Shown here: one piece after another, positions 23,238-41,970 of the stretch
Position numbering within the stretch: the stretch's first letter is position 1
Layout of the letters: each line of letters starts with the position of its first letter
From: Panorpa germanica
Lineage: Eukaryota; Arthropoda; Insecta; Mecoptera; Panorpidae
Reading direction: 5' to 3'
DNA length: 64,000 bases
NCBI GenBank assembly: GCA_963678705.1
Contig: OY783221.1
Location: 2,356,001-2,420,000, forward strand
Position numbers and translations under genes: made by a program
The notes under the pieces: model-generated
The model's database searches: none
What the model was told of the DNA's origin: nothing
The model's input: only the letters and a program-made list of their open reading frames with translations

Positions 23238-26200
23238 TATTTATACTCATAGATATATTTTTGTATTTAACTTAACTACTTATATACAATAATGGAACAT
23301 CTTTTATTTATGCATTGAGAAGCTTCTTGATATTATTCTATCTTATAATGCTAATATATTACACAACATTTTTATTAATTACAAGCTTTAATTATGTAAT
23401 TATTGTATCACTACTTTACTTTTATGTTATATCATTATTGTATGTAATTGCAATAATCCTGAAAATTTATTTAATTTTATATTTAATATACCTAAATTGC
23501 TATATGGTACAGTCAATAATTATTTATTTTTAGTTATTTGTATTTATTATTTGTATTTGATATGAAAACTTTAAAATTCGTATATCATTTTACTTTTTAC
23601 TTTGATCTGACTTTAACTGCTTGAGTATCTCAAGTAGTTGTGTCTAATACATAATTTTCTTTTTATTATTTCAATGATTTTATAGTTTATTTTATTATAT
23701 ATACTTTTATTTAAGCTCAATGTGAACTACTACTACTTCAAAATACAAAAGGGATGTCGCAGATACAGATTTCTCAATCATTTTTATTGTGTTAATTATT
23801 GAAAAACCCACATCTGGCAAACATATCAATAACTTAACGATAGCGATAGATAGTTAATAGCAAACGTTAATGTCAATTTAACCATATTGTTACTTTACTA
23901 ACTTAAATCAGTAACGGAATTGACTCTGGGGTAAAATCAAATATCGGACTACGAATTCTTGACTGAAAAGAATACAATTCAGGAAGTGAAATCAATAGAA
24001 TGGGTCATTTTACAGACTTTGCAAAATGAACGCCACTGCAAGGAACATATTATTATCAGAAAATAAAGCCATATTGATTAAGGCATCTAATATTAATATC
24101 AAATCACTTTAAAACTATCTCTAAATCAAAAGCTCAAATACTGAAATCTAATGGCGGTTTCTATTCCAGAAAAAATGTTGCTCTCGTTTTACACATTTTT
24201 TTTCTTAACGTTATTTTTGTGTTTAATTACAAAATGACTGCTGTCTTGAGTATATTAACGTGGTCTACTGATATAAAGTCCTATATACTTGCAGATCAAA
24301 AAGTGGAAAATGAGAGCGACTGTTTCATGAAAATAAAACGCTTTTGTTCTACATTCATATCCAAGCTGTATTTCTGTCAAAATGCTAAATTTATAACCAA
24401 TTTCAATTACTGCAGAGAGAAAATGATTTGTATAGCAAATAGAATTATATTATTATCTACAGCAAAGAATTTTATAAAATACACTTTAAAAAGAAAACTA
24501 CATTTGGTTTCACACGCATTTTTTATTTGATTCACAATGTAATAATTATTCAATGAAAACTTCATTCAATTTCAGTATATTATCATAATTAAAGTTTTCA
24601 TCAATACTCAAACCTTTGTTTTATTTAGGACCATGAGGATCCGCAGAAATGTTGAGAGCAGCAGAACGACCACATTCAGTGGAAATTTTTCAAAGATTGC
24701 ATTATATCTAGTGACATTTTGATCAGGGAAATCAATTCCCCGCCCTCATACCAATCTAGGTTTAAATCTGTCAGTGTCACACACATAATGTGATATTCAA
24801 AGTTAATATACTAGAGTACTATAATTCAGAACTACGAGAAAGTCAACAGTTATTAATTTATGAAGTAAATTTTCTATTACACATATTTACATAAATATAA
24901 CCATGGCATAGTTACTTTTATTGCCATATAATATTACTCACAAAAGTGTACACATACGTAAAACGATTATCACAAACTCCTAGGGTTTTATAGTATACTC
25001 TATACATGAATCAAAATAATTTAATACTAAATTATATCTAATATTGAAATATAAATTTAACAAAAATCTATTATTTTATAAATTAGATTATTTTGCTGAT
25101 AAAGCTGCATTTCTTTATTTATATAATTATATTTATTTGGCAATAATTATGGAAAGCAAATGGTAACTATAGAAAGGTACATGTTGTTTAGTTTTATTGC
25201 TATATTAATTAATACATATATATCGTTAAATCAAGTTATTTATACTAGTGCTGTATATATTTAGATACAAACCAATACACACGAACCAAAAATATGATAT
25301 GATTAGATAATTGAACAGTATTATATTTAAAAAAAAAAGTATCATAACTTTAATTGATAATAAACATTACCATAATATATGTATTAATTTTAGAAGCGTT
25401 ATACCTGAAAACCCTAGAAACAGATGTTACTCTAAAATTCATTAGACTGTGCATTCCGTAAGACTAGATGTTTGAAGTAAGACAATACTCTTTTGGTTTA
25501 AATAAAGACGTAGCAATATAGAAAGGATAATTCATTTCGTATTTAAATACAAAATAATATATTTTAATTACAAATAGTACAGTTCATTTCAAACACCTAG
25601 TATTACGAGAAAATTTTCAGTGCTGTATTTTTTTACATAAAGCATTAAGCACTACAAAATGCTGAGAAATATTTCCTTTACGCATTACAAAATACTATCT
25701 ATATATTCATGTTTAATGGTTTTTCAGGCTGATCAAACTTTCATAATTATTTTATATTTAAAATATTATTAGTTTAATAGTTCGATGTTTATTAATGATG
25801 TTAATAAAACTACATTTTCTATTATTTTATGTATATAAAATGATTTGGCTTTTTTAGTAAAATTGTTTTTATTTTAAATTAATTTCACAATCAGAATATA
25901 ATATATTGTTATATTAAAAATATTCCTTTTTACTGAAAATTAATGAATAATAAATCTATATTTAATTTTTTAAATTTATATTTAAATGCATCAATCTACT
26001 TAGTTATTAGTTATATACTATTAGTTGTTTGGTAGTACTGCATATGCAATATGCATCACTGCTTTTTATTAATAAAAGATTATCTTCTGTATAATCAATG
26101 CTTTAACACGCAAACACACCACTTTCTGCTATAACAACACTGGTCCCTAGACTGACTAGTAGACATGAAAAGAGACCATGATTTCTTTTTCTAATTTGAT

Positions 26201-27311
26201 GATCATACTACATAATATTCTATTTGTTATTTATATAAAAACATTTTCCACCCTGCATTTTTCCTTTCTTAAACCACAATTTCAAAATATGGTTTTCAGC
26301 AATGAATTCTAAATTTCTAATACAGCAATATATTATTTAATTATTCCTATTATTGCTAACTTAAACTTATTTTTTAACTAAATATAATATGGCTCTTGTA
26401 TTTAAATTGTTACATATATATAAAACTATTAATTTGTGCAGAAATTACTGTGGTTACAGTGATCATACTTAAATATAATCAATTCTAAATGAAAGTAATT
26501 ACAATAGTAATTCGTGATGCCTAATAAAAGATTACCAATTTAATAAAACAAATATTGCAATCTTAGATCCGTCTTAAAATTATCAGTTTTACCTCAAAAT
26601 ATATCCTCCACCATAAAAAACATAATTAATTTACAAATGTTTCTAATTATCTCTACTAAATTGCAATATTTACTTCATAAGCTATTATTAAAATTTAATA
26701 AAAGCATATTGATTTATTAATATATTAAAAATAAATTTATAAATATATTTATTAATGACTTAAAAACGATCACATATTTTCTTCACATGCGGAAGACAAA
26801 TATCTAATACAAATTTACAATAGCATGTCAATTAGTCTAACTCTACATAACAGTATTGTTTTAGGTTCGTTTATTCACTTTTCGTAATTAATTATTTATG
26901 GTAGCAACTTAGTCAATAAATACTAAATATTTATAAAATTGATAAAATAAGAAGGCCTGTTACATGAATTCAGAGCAACAGCTGGTTCTGTTTATTAATA
27001 TAATATAAATGAATATAATAACATTTATCAAAACTTGAGGAGTAATATCCATTTTATACTTACGATTAAATTATAAAAAGGAATATTATAAATATATAAA
27101 AATGTAATATCAGAAACCTATTCATACATTAAAAACGTAATACAAAATAAATGCAAAAAATACCGTAATTTTCTGACGCTATTTTGAATATTTAATAATA
27201 TTTACAACGAGGCCACTTCTTTTTTTAGTTTAAATATAAAAATCTGAATATACAAATTCGCATTTCAGTTATAATAACAATTTTGTAAATATTTCGTTTT
27301 ATCTATTATTA
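23238..27311. other. very AT-rich intergenic DNA
   Basis: About 4 kb of extremely AT-rich sequence downstream of the minus-strand transporter gene. Open stretches at 23315-23533 (Leu/Ile/Tyr-rich, compositional) and 24219-24530 (no motif) are not supported as genes. Confidence 0.5.
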
Positions 27312-27383
27312 TTTATTCTTATTAGTTCATATAAAAATGTCTTTTTTTAAATTTTAAATATATATTATTATATATATATACAT

Positions 27384-27550
27384 ACGGCACACTGCTATAA
27401 ACATGTCTCCACGACATTATCATTAATAAATGTTAAACTATCCAGTCTTCGAGTAAAAGTCACTTCGTCTTGTACACTGCGTGATATTATATCCTGAGGG
27501 GCCCCTATTAACATAGGGACCAAGGCGCACTGCTATAAACATGTTTCTAC
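27384..27550. repeat. short direct repeat downstream of the transporter gene
   Basis: The phrase GCACACTGCTATAAACATGT near 27387 recurs near 27529 as GCGCACTGCTATAAACATGT, in the region expected to be the transporter's 3' untranslated or flanking DNA. Function unknown. Confidence 0.5.
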
Positions 27551-27685
27551 AGCCCTTTCTTCGTTGAATTGGATATTAATAATGTTGTGGTTATTTTCAC
27601 ATGCTTTCCCATCTTCATATGGAAGACCTTTAACATAATGTATTTCTATATAAAACCACTTACATATAGGCAAACATTATGACTG

Positions 27686-27691
27686 TTTAAT
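27686..27691 (-). terminator. candidate polyadenylation signal for the PQ-loop gene
   Basis: ATTAAA on the minus strand, 65 bases beyond the stop codon. A canonical AATAAA on that strand occurs farther away at 27312-27317; either could be used. Confidence 0.35.
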
Positions 27692-27755
27692 AATTACCTA
27701 TGAATATAGGAAGCATGGCTGCATGCTATAAGACAGCAGGGGCGGTGGCGCGTCG

Positions 27756-32658
<4,903 letters not shown>

Positions 32659-33475
32659 ATGGCTGCAGTTTTTAAAATTTTTCCAGTGATCAAAAATGGA
32701 ACATTATTTACAATAGAAAACAGAACTCTTCTTGATACAATAAAACAAAAATGCATTCTAAATAGAAATTACTCAGACTCGACGAGAAATTTAAAAAGTA
32801 CATTAACAACAGCAAAACCGAAATATGAAGTCGGTACAGAAGTTAAACCTCTTGGTGAAAGAGTTAAAGAAAACACTAAAACGGCCTCTTATATGGGTGT
32901 TATATTAATTGGAGTAGGAGTAACGGCCGGTATGTTTTACACAATATTTAGAGAACTATTTTCCAGTAAGAGTCCAAATGGAGTTTATTCAGCTGCATTA
33001 GAAAAATGCATTAAAGTAAATATAATTGCAATTGTGTGGATGTAATCAATTACCAAAGAAATACATTTTTTTGTATACGTAGGATTACAGAGTTGAGGAT
33101 GCCTTAGGCGCTCCATTAAAAGGATTCGGTGAAGAAAGTCGCAGAGGTCGGAGAGGTCATGTGGCACATACATCTTATAATCGCGAAGGTATTCCACACA
33201 TGAGGATGATTTTTTATATTCAAGGAATCAGAAATAGAGCTCAAGTTCAATTAGAAGTTAGAGAAGTAAGTATTCCATGAACATGTTTACACTTACAATA
33301 ACCCAGTAAGTACAGCGATTATTCTTATTATTTACAGAATAGTTCTGGCGACTGGGAATACAGATACTTATTAGCACAATTGGAAGATTATCCACGAACA
33401 ACAATCATTTTAGAAGATAATAGATTAAGCACGCCAAATGCTACACCAAAAGAAAGTTTCAAAGGATTTTTGTAA
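32659..33475 (+). CDS. TIMM21: TIM21 subunit of the mitochondrial TIM23 translocase
   Basis: Inner-membrane protein that links the TOM and TIM23 import machineries and helps assemble respiratory-chain complexes. Exons are 32659-33015, 33083-33265 and 33338-33475, both introns in phase 0, giving 225 codons (human 248). Residues 1 to about 45 are basic and Ser/Thr-rich with no acidic cluster, a plausible mitochondrial presequence ending near RNYSDS. A transmembrane segment lies at about 76-97 (ASYMGVILIGVGVTAGMFYT), followed by the conserved intermembrane-space domain: YSAALEKC, then GFGEESRRGRRGHVAHTSY and FYIQG, as in other TIM21 proteins. An alternative reading through the first donor ends after 128 codons and lacks the core domain, so the spliced form is preferred. 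The ATG is immediately preceded by an acceptor-like CAG. Confidence 0.94.
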
Positions 33476-33575
33476 TTTAATATTCATTTACCATAATCAA
33501 GAAGAACAACGACTGTAGTACACAAATAAGATACCTTGTTTTACATTGTTTATATGTGCATGTAAAAATATATTA

Positions 33576-33581
33576 AATAAA
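33576..33581 (+). terminator. TIMM21 polyadenylation signal
   Basis: AATAAA about 100 bases after the stop codon and well before the next gene. Confidence 0.65.
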
Positions 33582-33866
33582 AGTTTATACATCATAATAT
33601 TTTTATAAATAATTCCGACATAATTCCGTTTTTACGTGATTAGTAATTTATTTCTTTGTTATTTCACTAAATTTAGTAATCTAGTTACACAAACTATATT
33701 GTATATTTAATACTAAAATGTCAACTAAAGCAATTAAATCACAAAGAACTCTGTAATGTTACGTTGCTTAGCAACGAAAATAAATTCACAAACAACATAA
33801 ACCCTTTTGATAATTATTGTTGTATAATAGTTTATATTTTAGTACTTAATTTATGTTTCAATAACA

Positions 33867-35325
33867 ATGACAGTACTGACTGTTCATTCTGATAATTTGA
33901 AAGTATTTTACAAAAGTAGATTATGTTCAAAATCAACTGTGTTTGTAATCTTCACGACTCTGATATCTATTACGCTACCTTTAATAATAGCGTACAGAAC
34001 AAAAGGTATTTAAAAAAATTAAATAGATTGTTACAAAAAATGTAAATTGTATTGTTTATATTTACTTTTAGATATTTGTTAAGTAATTTAAATCATTTAT
34101 AATTTTAGGATTTTGGCAGAAGACTTTTGTTACATTAGAGCATCCATATGTTGCATATTCGAAACAATATTTATTAATGGCTGAAACGTTAAAAGGAAAT
34201 CCTATTATTTGTTCTTCCATTCTTACAAATGATACTTTTATTCAAGATCTTAATCAATGTTCTTCATTTGTAGTATGTATCACATTAGAATATAATTTAT
34301 AAATTTTGTATTCAGGTGTTTTGTCAGGTGTCAAAATGTGCATTGTGTTCTTAATTTGTTCGTTTTCTATTGAAGAAAATGCATAAAGCAGGCTTCATTT
34401 ACTTTTCAAAAACGTCAATGCCTTTGAATATTTCTAATTACTAGAAAATTTATTCATTTCAGTTTACAGAAGATGACTATGACTTCGATGGAAAAATTGA
34501 TAGTTTTAAATTTGAAATGGACGTGAACATTCCAGAAGATAATCAAATTCAAACTGTTTCTTTGATTCTCTCATTTAAAATGAACATATTTGTACGTACA
34601 ACAATAAAAGATTTTTTCTATAAATATATTAAGACTCAATTGTTTATAGTATTGCAATTTTCGATAATTCTGCAAAATAAATAATGAATATATTTTAGTT
34701 TGACTGTGTAATATATTTTGAAGGATTAGCAATTTTTAATCAAATATCGCCACCATTTACATTTGACGGAGGAGTAATAAATTTGCTTGGGTCCTTAAAA
34801 GTAAATCAAGATAGAGCGTTCGCTTGTCGAAAGAATAGCCATAGAATTTCATATTCCACAGAGGAAGAAACAAGCATATTACAAACGATAGAAGAGTATG
34901 ACATTCACCAATTAATTCAACAGTATCATCAACGTGATTGTAAGTTATTTAATTTAAAATAATTTGTCTTACTTAATACTGTCATATATTAATAAACCAA
35001 AGGTGTGAACCTTTACTAATTAGCTATAATAAATATTTATTAATTAAATTTATATTACGTTTTAGTGACTACTACTATAACAAATTCTTATACCACGTGG
35101 ACCAAGAAACAAGCTTCTAAAATGACAATTAAAGTCATTATAAAAATTCCAGAATCTCAATTTATTTACCAAGCATCATTTTGGCAATTATTTAAATGGG
35201 CATGGATTCAATATTTAGCGATAGCTGTTATAATAATGTGGCTATTCAATTGTATTAAACAATACATATTTAGCAATCAGATATTAATGACCTGGAATTT
35301 AACTTCTTCAAAAAAGAATTTGTAA
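33867..35325 (+). CDS. TMEM231: transmembrane protein 231, ciliary transition zone
   Basis: Component of the MKS (B9) module that forms the diffusion barrier at the base of cilia. Five exons: 33867-34005, 34109-34272, 34463-34591, 34699-34939 and 35066-35325. All introns are GT-AG with matching phases (1,0,0,1), and the total is 310 codons (human 316). Recognition rests on FYKSRLCSK before the first transmembrane helix (about 23-43), GFW at the second exon boundary, DGKIDSFKFEMD in the extracytoplasmic domain, SWTK-like and SFWQLFKWAWIQYL before the C-terminal helix (about 270-292) and FSNQIL near the end, all in the order of vertebrate TMEM231. In insects cilia are confined to sensory neurons and sperm, so expression is expected to be restricted; that is inference. 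It follows TIMM21 by 391 bp on the same strand. Confidence 0.95.
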
Positions 35326-35363
35326 TATAATTAATATTAGTTAGTTTTATGTTAATTGATTTC

Positions 35364-35369
35364 ATTAAA
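35364..35369 (+). terminator. candidate TMEM231 polyadenylation signal
   Basis: ATTAAA 39 bases after the stop codon. No closer canonical AATAAA was found. Confidence 0.35.
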
Positions 35370-36089
35370 TATTGTTTTTATTAGTTTTCTTATGAGTTGT
35401 ATTGTACTTTTATATTAAAATAATATTATAGAAGAAAGCATTAATAATTAAATATTATTTTAAATTTATTATTCTAAGAATCAAACCATTATCAGCTAGT
35501 AACGCATTTGTCAACTTCTGTTATTAAAGATGCTTGAATATTATTTGCAGGGACCTTAAATTTTAAATAAGAAATTTTAGATTAGGTTTAAATACTAGGC
35601 TAACTGGACATAGCCACTACTTTATTTTGACGAGTATTTACGAATTAAATGGCGCCTCTAGTTCCTTTATAAATGAGTTTATTTTACATTTTGCTGCTGC
35701 ATTAAAATAAAAAGTTAACAGGTTTTACTTATTCCTGTCGTGACTTTAACTACCTAATTGAAAACTATAGTTCAAATTACGAGAGTTCAGCGGCGACTCA
35801 TACTTAAAACAAGTTGTGGGGTTTAAACTGCCGATATAACTAAAAAGCATTGACTCACTTATTTTTCTAAAATGTATATAGAAACGAATAAGATAAAATT
35901 CATTATCGTATTATAGATTCTTACCGCTCTTATAACCTCTTTTAAGTATAAGTCGCCGCCGAACTATCGTGATTTGGACTATACATGACTTTCTCGAAGT
36001 GTAAATTTTGCTCTTAAGTACTGTTGCCGCTCTGTCAGGCGCAATGATGTCCTTAAGTTTCACTGTACATGCGCTGCTATTAATTAGGG
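35370..36089. other. intergenic, nothing recognised
   Basis: AT-rich flank of TMEM231. Nothing recognised. Confidence 0.45.
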
Positions 36090-36250
36090 CTTAATTGATG
36101 ATGACTTAATTTCTATAAAACTGTACTCTACAGATTGATGAAGTTAGCTACCAGGACCTCGAATGTCCATTTATTTTTAATAACTCTTTATACATATTTT
36201 AGGAGATATTAACAATTGAAATTGGCATGTTTCTTTTTAATTATTAAGAG
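36090..36250 (-). mobile_element. MITE family TGGGCTTGTGTCC, degraded fragment
   Basis: Matches one end of the family (CTTAATTTCTATAAAACTG, then a diverged copy of the AGAACCTCAAATGTTCAAT block and AGGAGATATTAACAATTGAA). The terminus itself is eroded. It is the most diverged copy in the window and so perhaps the oldest. Confidence 0.6.
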
Positions 36251-39200
36251 ATCACTTAAACGTAATTATAAATAAAAATTGGAAGACACTATATGAAATT
36301 TTATTATTTTATTTATTCCAATAAATTTTTGATTGTAATAATATCAAATATACTAAATGAAAATGATAACAAAATCTGTAAAGATTTAGCAAGGACTAGA
36401 ACCTAAGTATTAATGAATTAAGATTAGGATTTCACGTAATAATTTTAAATAATATTAATAAAAATATAAATTTAAAGAATTTAATTTATTAATGAGTTAT
36501 TTCAATTATTTTTTATTAATTCCTTGGAAATTTAGTTGAAGTCCATTTAAGGTACCCCACATATATGTATATGTATACATAACTTTCTAACGTGTTCTGC
36601 AGTGTTTACATTTCCTTGTTGTCCCTTTTTTTATGGCCTGTAGCCTGACAAACCTGAAAATGTTTTCGATTTTCTTCAAACACTATTAAATATTTTCTAA
36701 GCATGCGCAATTCATGTTTATCAACAACATTACAGGTGAAGAACGCTGTTGTACATTCTATATAACCAACACACATTCAATTTCTATTTTACACTAGAAT
36801 AATGAATACAACTTTTCATTGTAATATTGTAAAATTATCATTTGCAATTTAGAAATTAATATTATTTATTTACACGCCGTTTCTGTGAAAATTGCAAATA
36901 GTTTCATTGAATGTGTAAGTGAAATGGAGCTATTATTTATTTATATTACTGTCTTTTACTTTCATTATATTTTAGTGAGGTCAAACAAACAATAATTATT
37001 TCGAACTATATAAACATTATTTTTTTATTTAGAATTTTCTTGAAATAAAACAAATTAAAAATCGTCTTTTTACTAGGATGTCTCTTATTTTTTAGTTTCA
37101 CATCCTAAAATTTATTATTTTCAGCCATAAGTACAAAATCACCAATTTAATTGTTGTTAAACATAGTTATATATATATATGTCATGTTTATTAACGGTAA
37201 AATATATTACGCTAAATAATACATTAGGTTATGGTCACAAGTACCACCACAAAGTGTGGCTTCAGAAGATAAACAAAAAGCAAATATAAAAAGATTTCTT
37301 TGTAAAAAGTTGTTGCAAAAGAAATTGAGGAAAGTGATGGAAAAACAAAGAAGAAAAGAGTCTTAAAATTTTCCGTTTCATTTTAAAGCATTTCGAAAAT
37401 CAGTGAATAACCTTTCACCCCCAAATCGCTTTCTTTACTTTTGCTACCGTCGGAAATATACCCATGGGCGCACTGTTTTGCCATCACTAACAATTATAAG
37501 AAAATTAACTACATATTTTTAAACTTAAAACTATAACCTTTAGGTACCTAATTATATTTTTATGGAATCAAATTATTGCGTTAACAAAACCAGTAATAAA
37601 ATATGTAATAACTTTTTCTTTTAAAGCTTTAACAAGTTGATTGTGTAGCCCCAAGCGTGACTTCGAATTTATTTCATCGCCGTCACTGAGTACAATGTCG
37701 ACCACTCACCCGATTTAGTCATTTTCTTTCAGTTGTAGGGACACCGTTGCATTGAGTTGACGTCATATTGATCAGTGAAATAATTTGCGAATGACAGTTA
37801 TAAAACAAATTAAATATACAAAACATTACTTTTAATGTATTTAATATATAAATAAATGTGTTAATTGCTTTAAATAAATAAAACATTGTTTAAAATATAA
37901 CGAATTGTGTACATATTAATAATTTATTGTTTACGAAAAGCTATTACAGGTATGTTTATTATATAAACTTTGATATACTAATTTTAGGTTACTAAACTTA
38001 AAACAATATTTATATTTTTATTGTGTTATTAATATACTTTATATTAGAAATTGTTTTAATTAGAATACGTTTTACTTTTGACATGACATGTTTTAAATTT
38101 GCGCCATTTCAAATTAGATTTTCTATTTTAAATTTTGACAAGGAGTTGTTTTGAAATAATATACATAATCTTGCTGTAGGCTTTACCACATTCCTATAAT
38201 TATTATTTAACGTGTTTTTTATTCAACATTCTTTTGTAGCTAAAGGCTAAGGTCATTTAACAATCAAAATGTTTTGGTTCCTATTCTACAGATGTGGTTT
38301 TAACAGATCTAAATAAACAGTTACTTTATATAATTTTATTTACTAAGTAAATATTATTCTTTTATTTATTTTTTCTCCCTGTATGTTTGTTCTTTATTTT
38401 TCGTATTTTCTTTGTCAATAAAAGTTTTCTTTAAATGCGATTTGAATACGTGATTATATTTTGTGATGAAATGGAATTTAGTTTTAATTTGAGGGTTTTT
38501 TTATTTAATAATTTTTTTCTAAGTGTTTTATAACTTATATTATTTATTATTAGAATATTATGTAGGCAATTTATGGTTTTGTGTTCTCAAATGTGGACAT
38601 AATCAGAATTCGTTATTTGACATTGCCTAAAGAAGATTCTCTTAAAACTGACATAAACAATTTTATAACCTTAAATAATATATTTGAATTTTCAACCTCA
38701 ATATCTATCAGATATTGACCCACTGTTAAGGAGATATAACAATAAAAAACCCAGCAAGTCCTAATTAACCAAAAAAGATAATTTACCAGCTTTTCTACCA
38801 ATTTGCCGCATTTAACCTCAATTCCGAATTATGTTCACTAATATTTCACGATATGTTTTTTATTGTATTTTTTTTACTACATTTGAATATCTTCGGGTAT
38901 AAATATTTGTATTATATTTTTATAGACTAAAGAATACATAAGAAAAATTCAAATACGGTCATTTGATTTACATTTTTATACAATCAATTTATTATTGCAA
39001 AATATAAAATACTTACTGCTGCAGTACTTTCTCAAGACTACTTGGAATTTATATTTGTATTAGTTACCTAAAACTTATACCATACTACACAGGGTATCTT
39101 AAAAGTTGTTAGCTAATATAATCTGTTCCAAATATGATGTCATATTTATTATATATTTTTCATGTGATTTATTTACTAATTTTCCAAAGACTGATTATAT

Positions 39201-41250
39201 AAAATCAGTTATGTTATAAAGGTCATACTTTTTACTCAGCAAAACCAAAACAAACCATATCTATACTACTAGAAAGACAACTATACTATTTTTAACTTGT
39301 GTTCATATAAATTCAATAATCGTTTAATTTGATTCATTATTCTTAAACACCCTATTAATTAACGTTATTAAAATTGTGATTCATGAAACAGTAAAACACA
39401 AATGTGCTGCAATTAATAATTTTAAATTAGAAATAATTAAAATAAATTAGTTCGCTTGCTAAGACACTAAGAAGCTACAAAACAACAATAAATTTTATGA
39501 ATTAGTGGTCTGGTATGCATAAACTACCACAACACGTTTGTTAAATCACTGGAGTAAATCATTTTAACACTCATTAACACTGATATCTATCGATGGTCTC
39601 TAACTGCACACAAGAAGATTGTCTTAAGACATTTTGTCAAAATAATCCTTTCAAAAGGCGTCTTTTGTTCAATAACTTTGCCTACAAGTTCATATTTTCC
39701 ATTAATAATGAGTATAAATTGTCGATCAGAGGTAGTTACAATCGTAGAGTGTCTGTGTACATAACAGAAGATTTGGAGTCGAATCCAGTTTCTGATAGAT
39801 TTTTTATTAATCAATTAATTATTGATATGAACTTATAACGAGAATATGGACCTCCGGTATTCATAACAATTATCGTTGGTCACTAAAATACCTAAAAAGT
39901 GACTCAATTTGAATATTAATGAAACCTTACCTTTTTTAATTCTAATCACGTCGAGTAAATGATTGTGTCGACGCATCAACGACATGTGTAAACTAATAAA
40001 TCATCATTTTTTATCTTATCATTTAAATGATAATTGATAAATACGTTTAGCTGTTTGTTGATATGATTATAACATTTAACAAATTGCATACAATAAAGTA
40101 ATTCGGTGTATTAAATGATTCAGAAAATTCTTAAAATGTTTATTTTGTTATTCATACACTCTTAAACAAATGTTATTTGCCATACGTACTTTTATAAACA
40201 AAATAACAATCATAGAAAACCGGAAATACAATTTATAACAGTTGGGGAATCCCCTGTGGACTGCTTAAATAAATGATGTTTTTTCCGGATGGGATAGGAG
40301 TATGTTGGAAACCATTGGCGTCTGGAGAACAGGAAGGCATTTTACACTAGTTTAGAATAAAATGTGAAACAACAAATTGGTCATTAGCTCCAGATTTGGC
40401 AAATTTATTCTTTGCATCTATTCTTTTAAAAAGAAATTATGAACACCTTTGTGTGGAGCCATCAGTTGATATATTAATTAATGATCTGTTTATAAACAGA
40501 GCTTGAACATTTATCTGACTCCTAAAGTTTCTATCAATTTAGAAATGTACGCCGAGAACAAGTAATTTAAAATAAATTTTACATGTATGACTCGGCATTT
40601 TATTTATCTGTTCTTTGTAAATTTTCAACAACGCAAATTTATACTTTAATGTAAATAATAATGAATCATCTACCTCTAAAAAAATTTATGTGTATTGTAC
40701 CTGTGTAAAGAAACGTTGAGTATAACGTCCGTATGAGGTTCAACATGCACACATATTTATTGAAATTTTACTTTCGATTCTATAAAATTGTCTGGTATGC
40801 TAGCAATGTCTTAACTTTAGAATCTAAACAAGTTGGAGTTATTTAAAGTTCCTTCACATACGACGTAAGTTTCATTTCGGTAATCAAACTTAGCTCAATT
40901 TTTGGTAAATATTTGTATAAGCTAAACGTTTACTTCCTGTGCGGTATGAATCATAGTGAATCAGAACAGATTTATGTACACAGTGGGTAAAAGATTTATA
41001 ATATGCAATATTGTTGGCACAGGGTGTTTGGAACAAGACGATTTTGTGTTTAATGGTTAACTTTTAATATTTAAAAATAAGCGACCTATACGATTAATTA
41101 TATCATGTATAAAAGAAACGGAATGGCGATAGAAGAGGCAGAGAGAAGAAGAGAAGAAGGCACAAGTGAAGAAGAGGAGTTAAGGAGCAGAGACAGAGAG
41201 ATACAGCAGTAGGAAAGAATTGATAACAGCAAATATAAAGAAAGTTTTTA
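36251..41250. other. long AT-rich intergenic region
   Basis: About 5 kb without a convincing gene. A 45-codon basic open stretch after an acceptor-like TTAG at 37229-37366 is reported as a finding only. A purine-rich patch (41110-41215) resembles the one at 430-1000. Open frames near 38.7 and 39.6 kb overlap on both strands and show no motif. Confidence 0.45.
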
Positions 41251-41970
41251 GGTCAAAACGATACAAAAGAAGCATATTTTCGATAATGTTTTTTGACGAT
41301 ACACTTAATATATAATTATTTCTATAATTACTACATGATAAAATGACATTTGAAGAATACTTTGTGAAATTTTCATAAATAAATATCAAGAAATAAGCCA
41401 TTGACAGCGAATCTCCGCAGACGTCACAAAAAAAAGTAACATTGCGGTGCCACTCATAACTCATCACTAGATTTTCTGAAATCGAAAAACCAAAATGATT
41501 TCATTAGTTGATAAGTTACTTCAAGTAACGTTGCCGAGTTTTTCTATTTTTATTGATTTTTCAATTATTTACAGCACTTAAAAGTTAAAATACCGATTTT
41601 TCATGAAAAAAATCAGAAACTTTGTTATTTCAAAATACGTTAAAATTAAAAAATAAAAAAGAACTCGACAGCGTTACCTCGGCATTTATGTAAAGAAAGG
41701 GTGTGCAAAATTTCAAAAGAATCGGTCATGTAGATTTTGAGCTAGAGAGGACACCGACTCTGAAAAAGCTATGTGTGAGAAACCGCATGTAAAAGTTTCA
41801 AAGTAACACGAAAGCAGACCAGAGAGGTGAAGACTTAAAACTCTGTATCTCATACAGTTTTAATCCAATCGACTTCAAATTTTTACACAATAAACTTAAT
41901 ATGTTGTACAATAATATAAATAAATAAAAGAAAATGGAAATAGTTTAAACCTTATCCCTCCCCCCTTAAA
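41251..41970 (+). mobile_element. G-rich-ended repeat family, copy 2
   Basis: About 720 bp in the same orientation as copy 1. It begins GGTCAAAACGATACAAAAG and ends with CTTATCCCTCCCCCCTTAAA. It is the fullest copy, including a segment (about 41560-41670) with AAAGTTAAAATACCGATTTT that copy 1 partly lacks. The open minus-strand stretch 41180-41467 is a repeat shadow. Confidence 0.75.

Noticed and set aside
23315-23533. apparent multi-pass membrane peptide
   Set aside because: The hydrophobic Leu/Ile/Tyr content is what AT-rich DNA gives by chance.
24219-24530. 103-codon plus-strand open frame
   Set aside because: Starts at a non-ATG codon, shows no motif and lies in featureless AT-rich DNA. 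Not excluded as a small gene, but unsupported.
33016-33045. read-through end of TIMM21 exon 1 giving a 128-codon protein
   Set aside because: A GTAAAT donor and two downstream exons that complete the conserved domain explain it better.
41180-41467. open frame reading FFCDVCGDSLSM, recurring at 48163-48381
   Set aside because: The shared reading comes from two copies of the same non-coding repeat family; other copies are interrupted.
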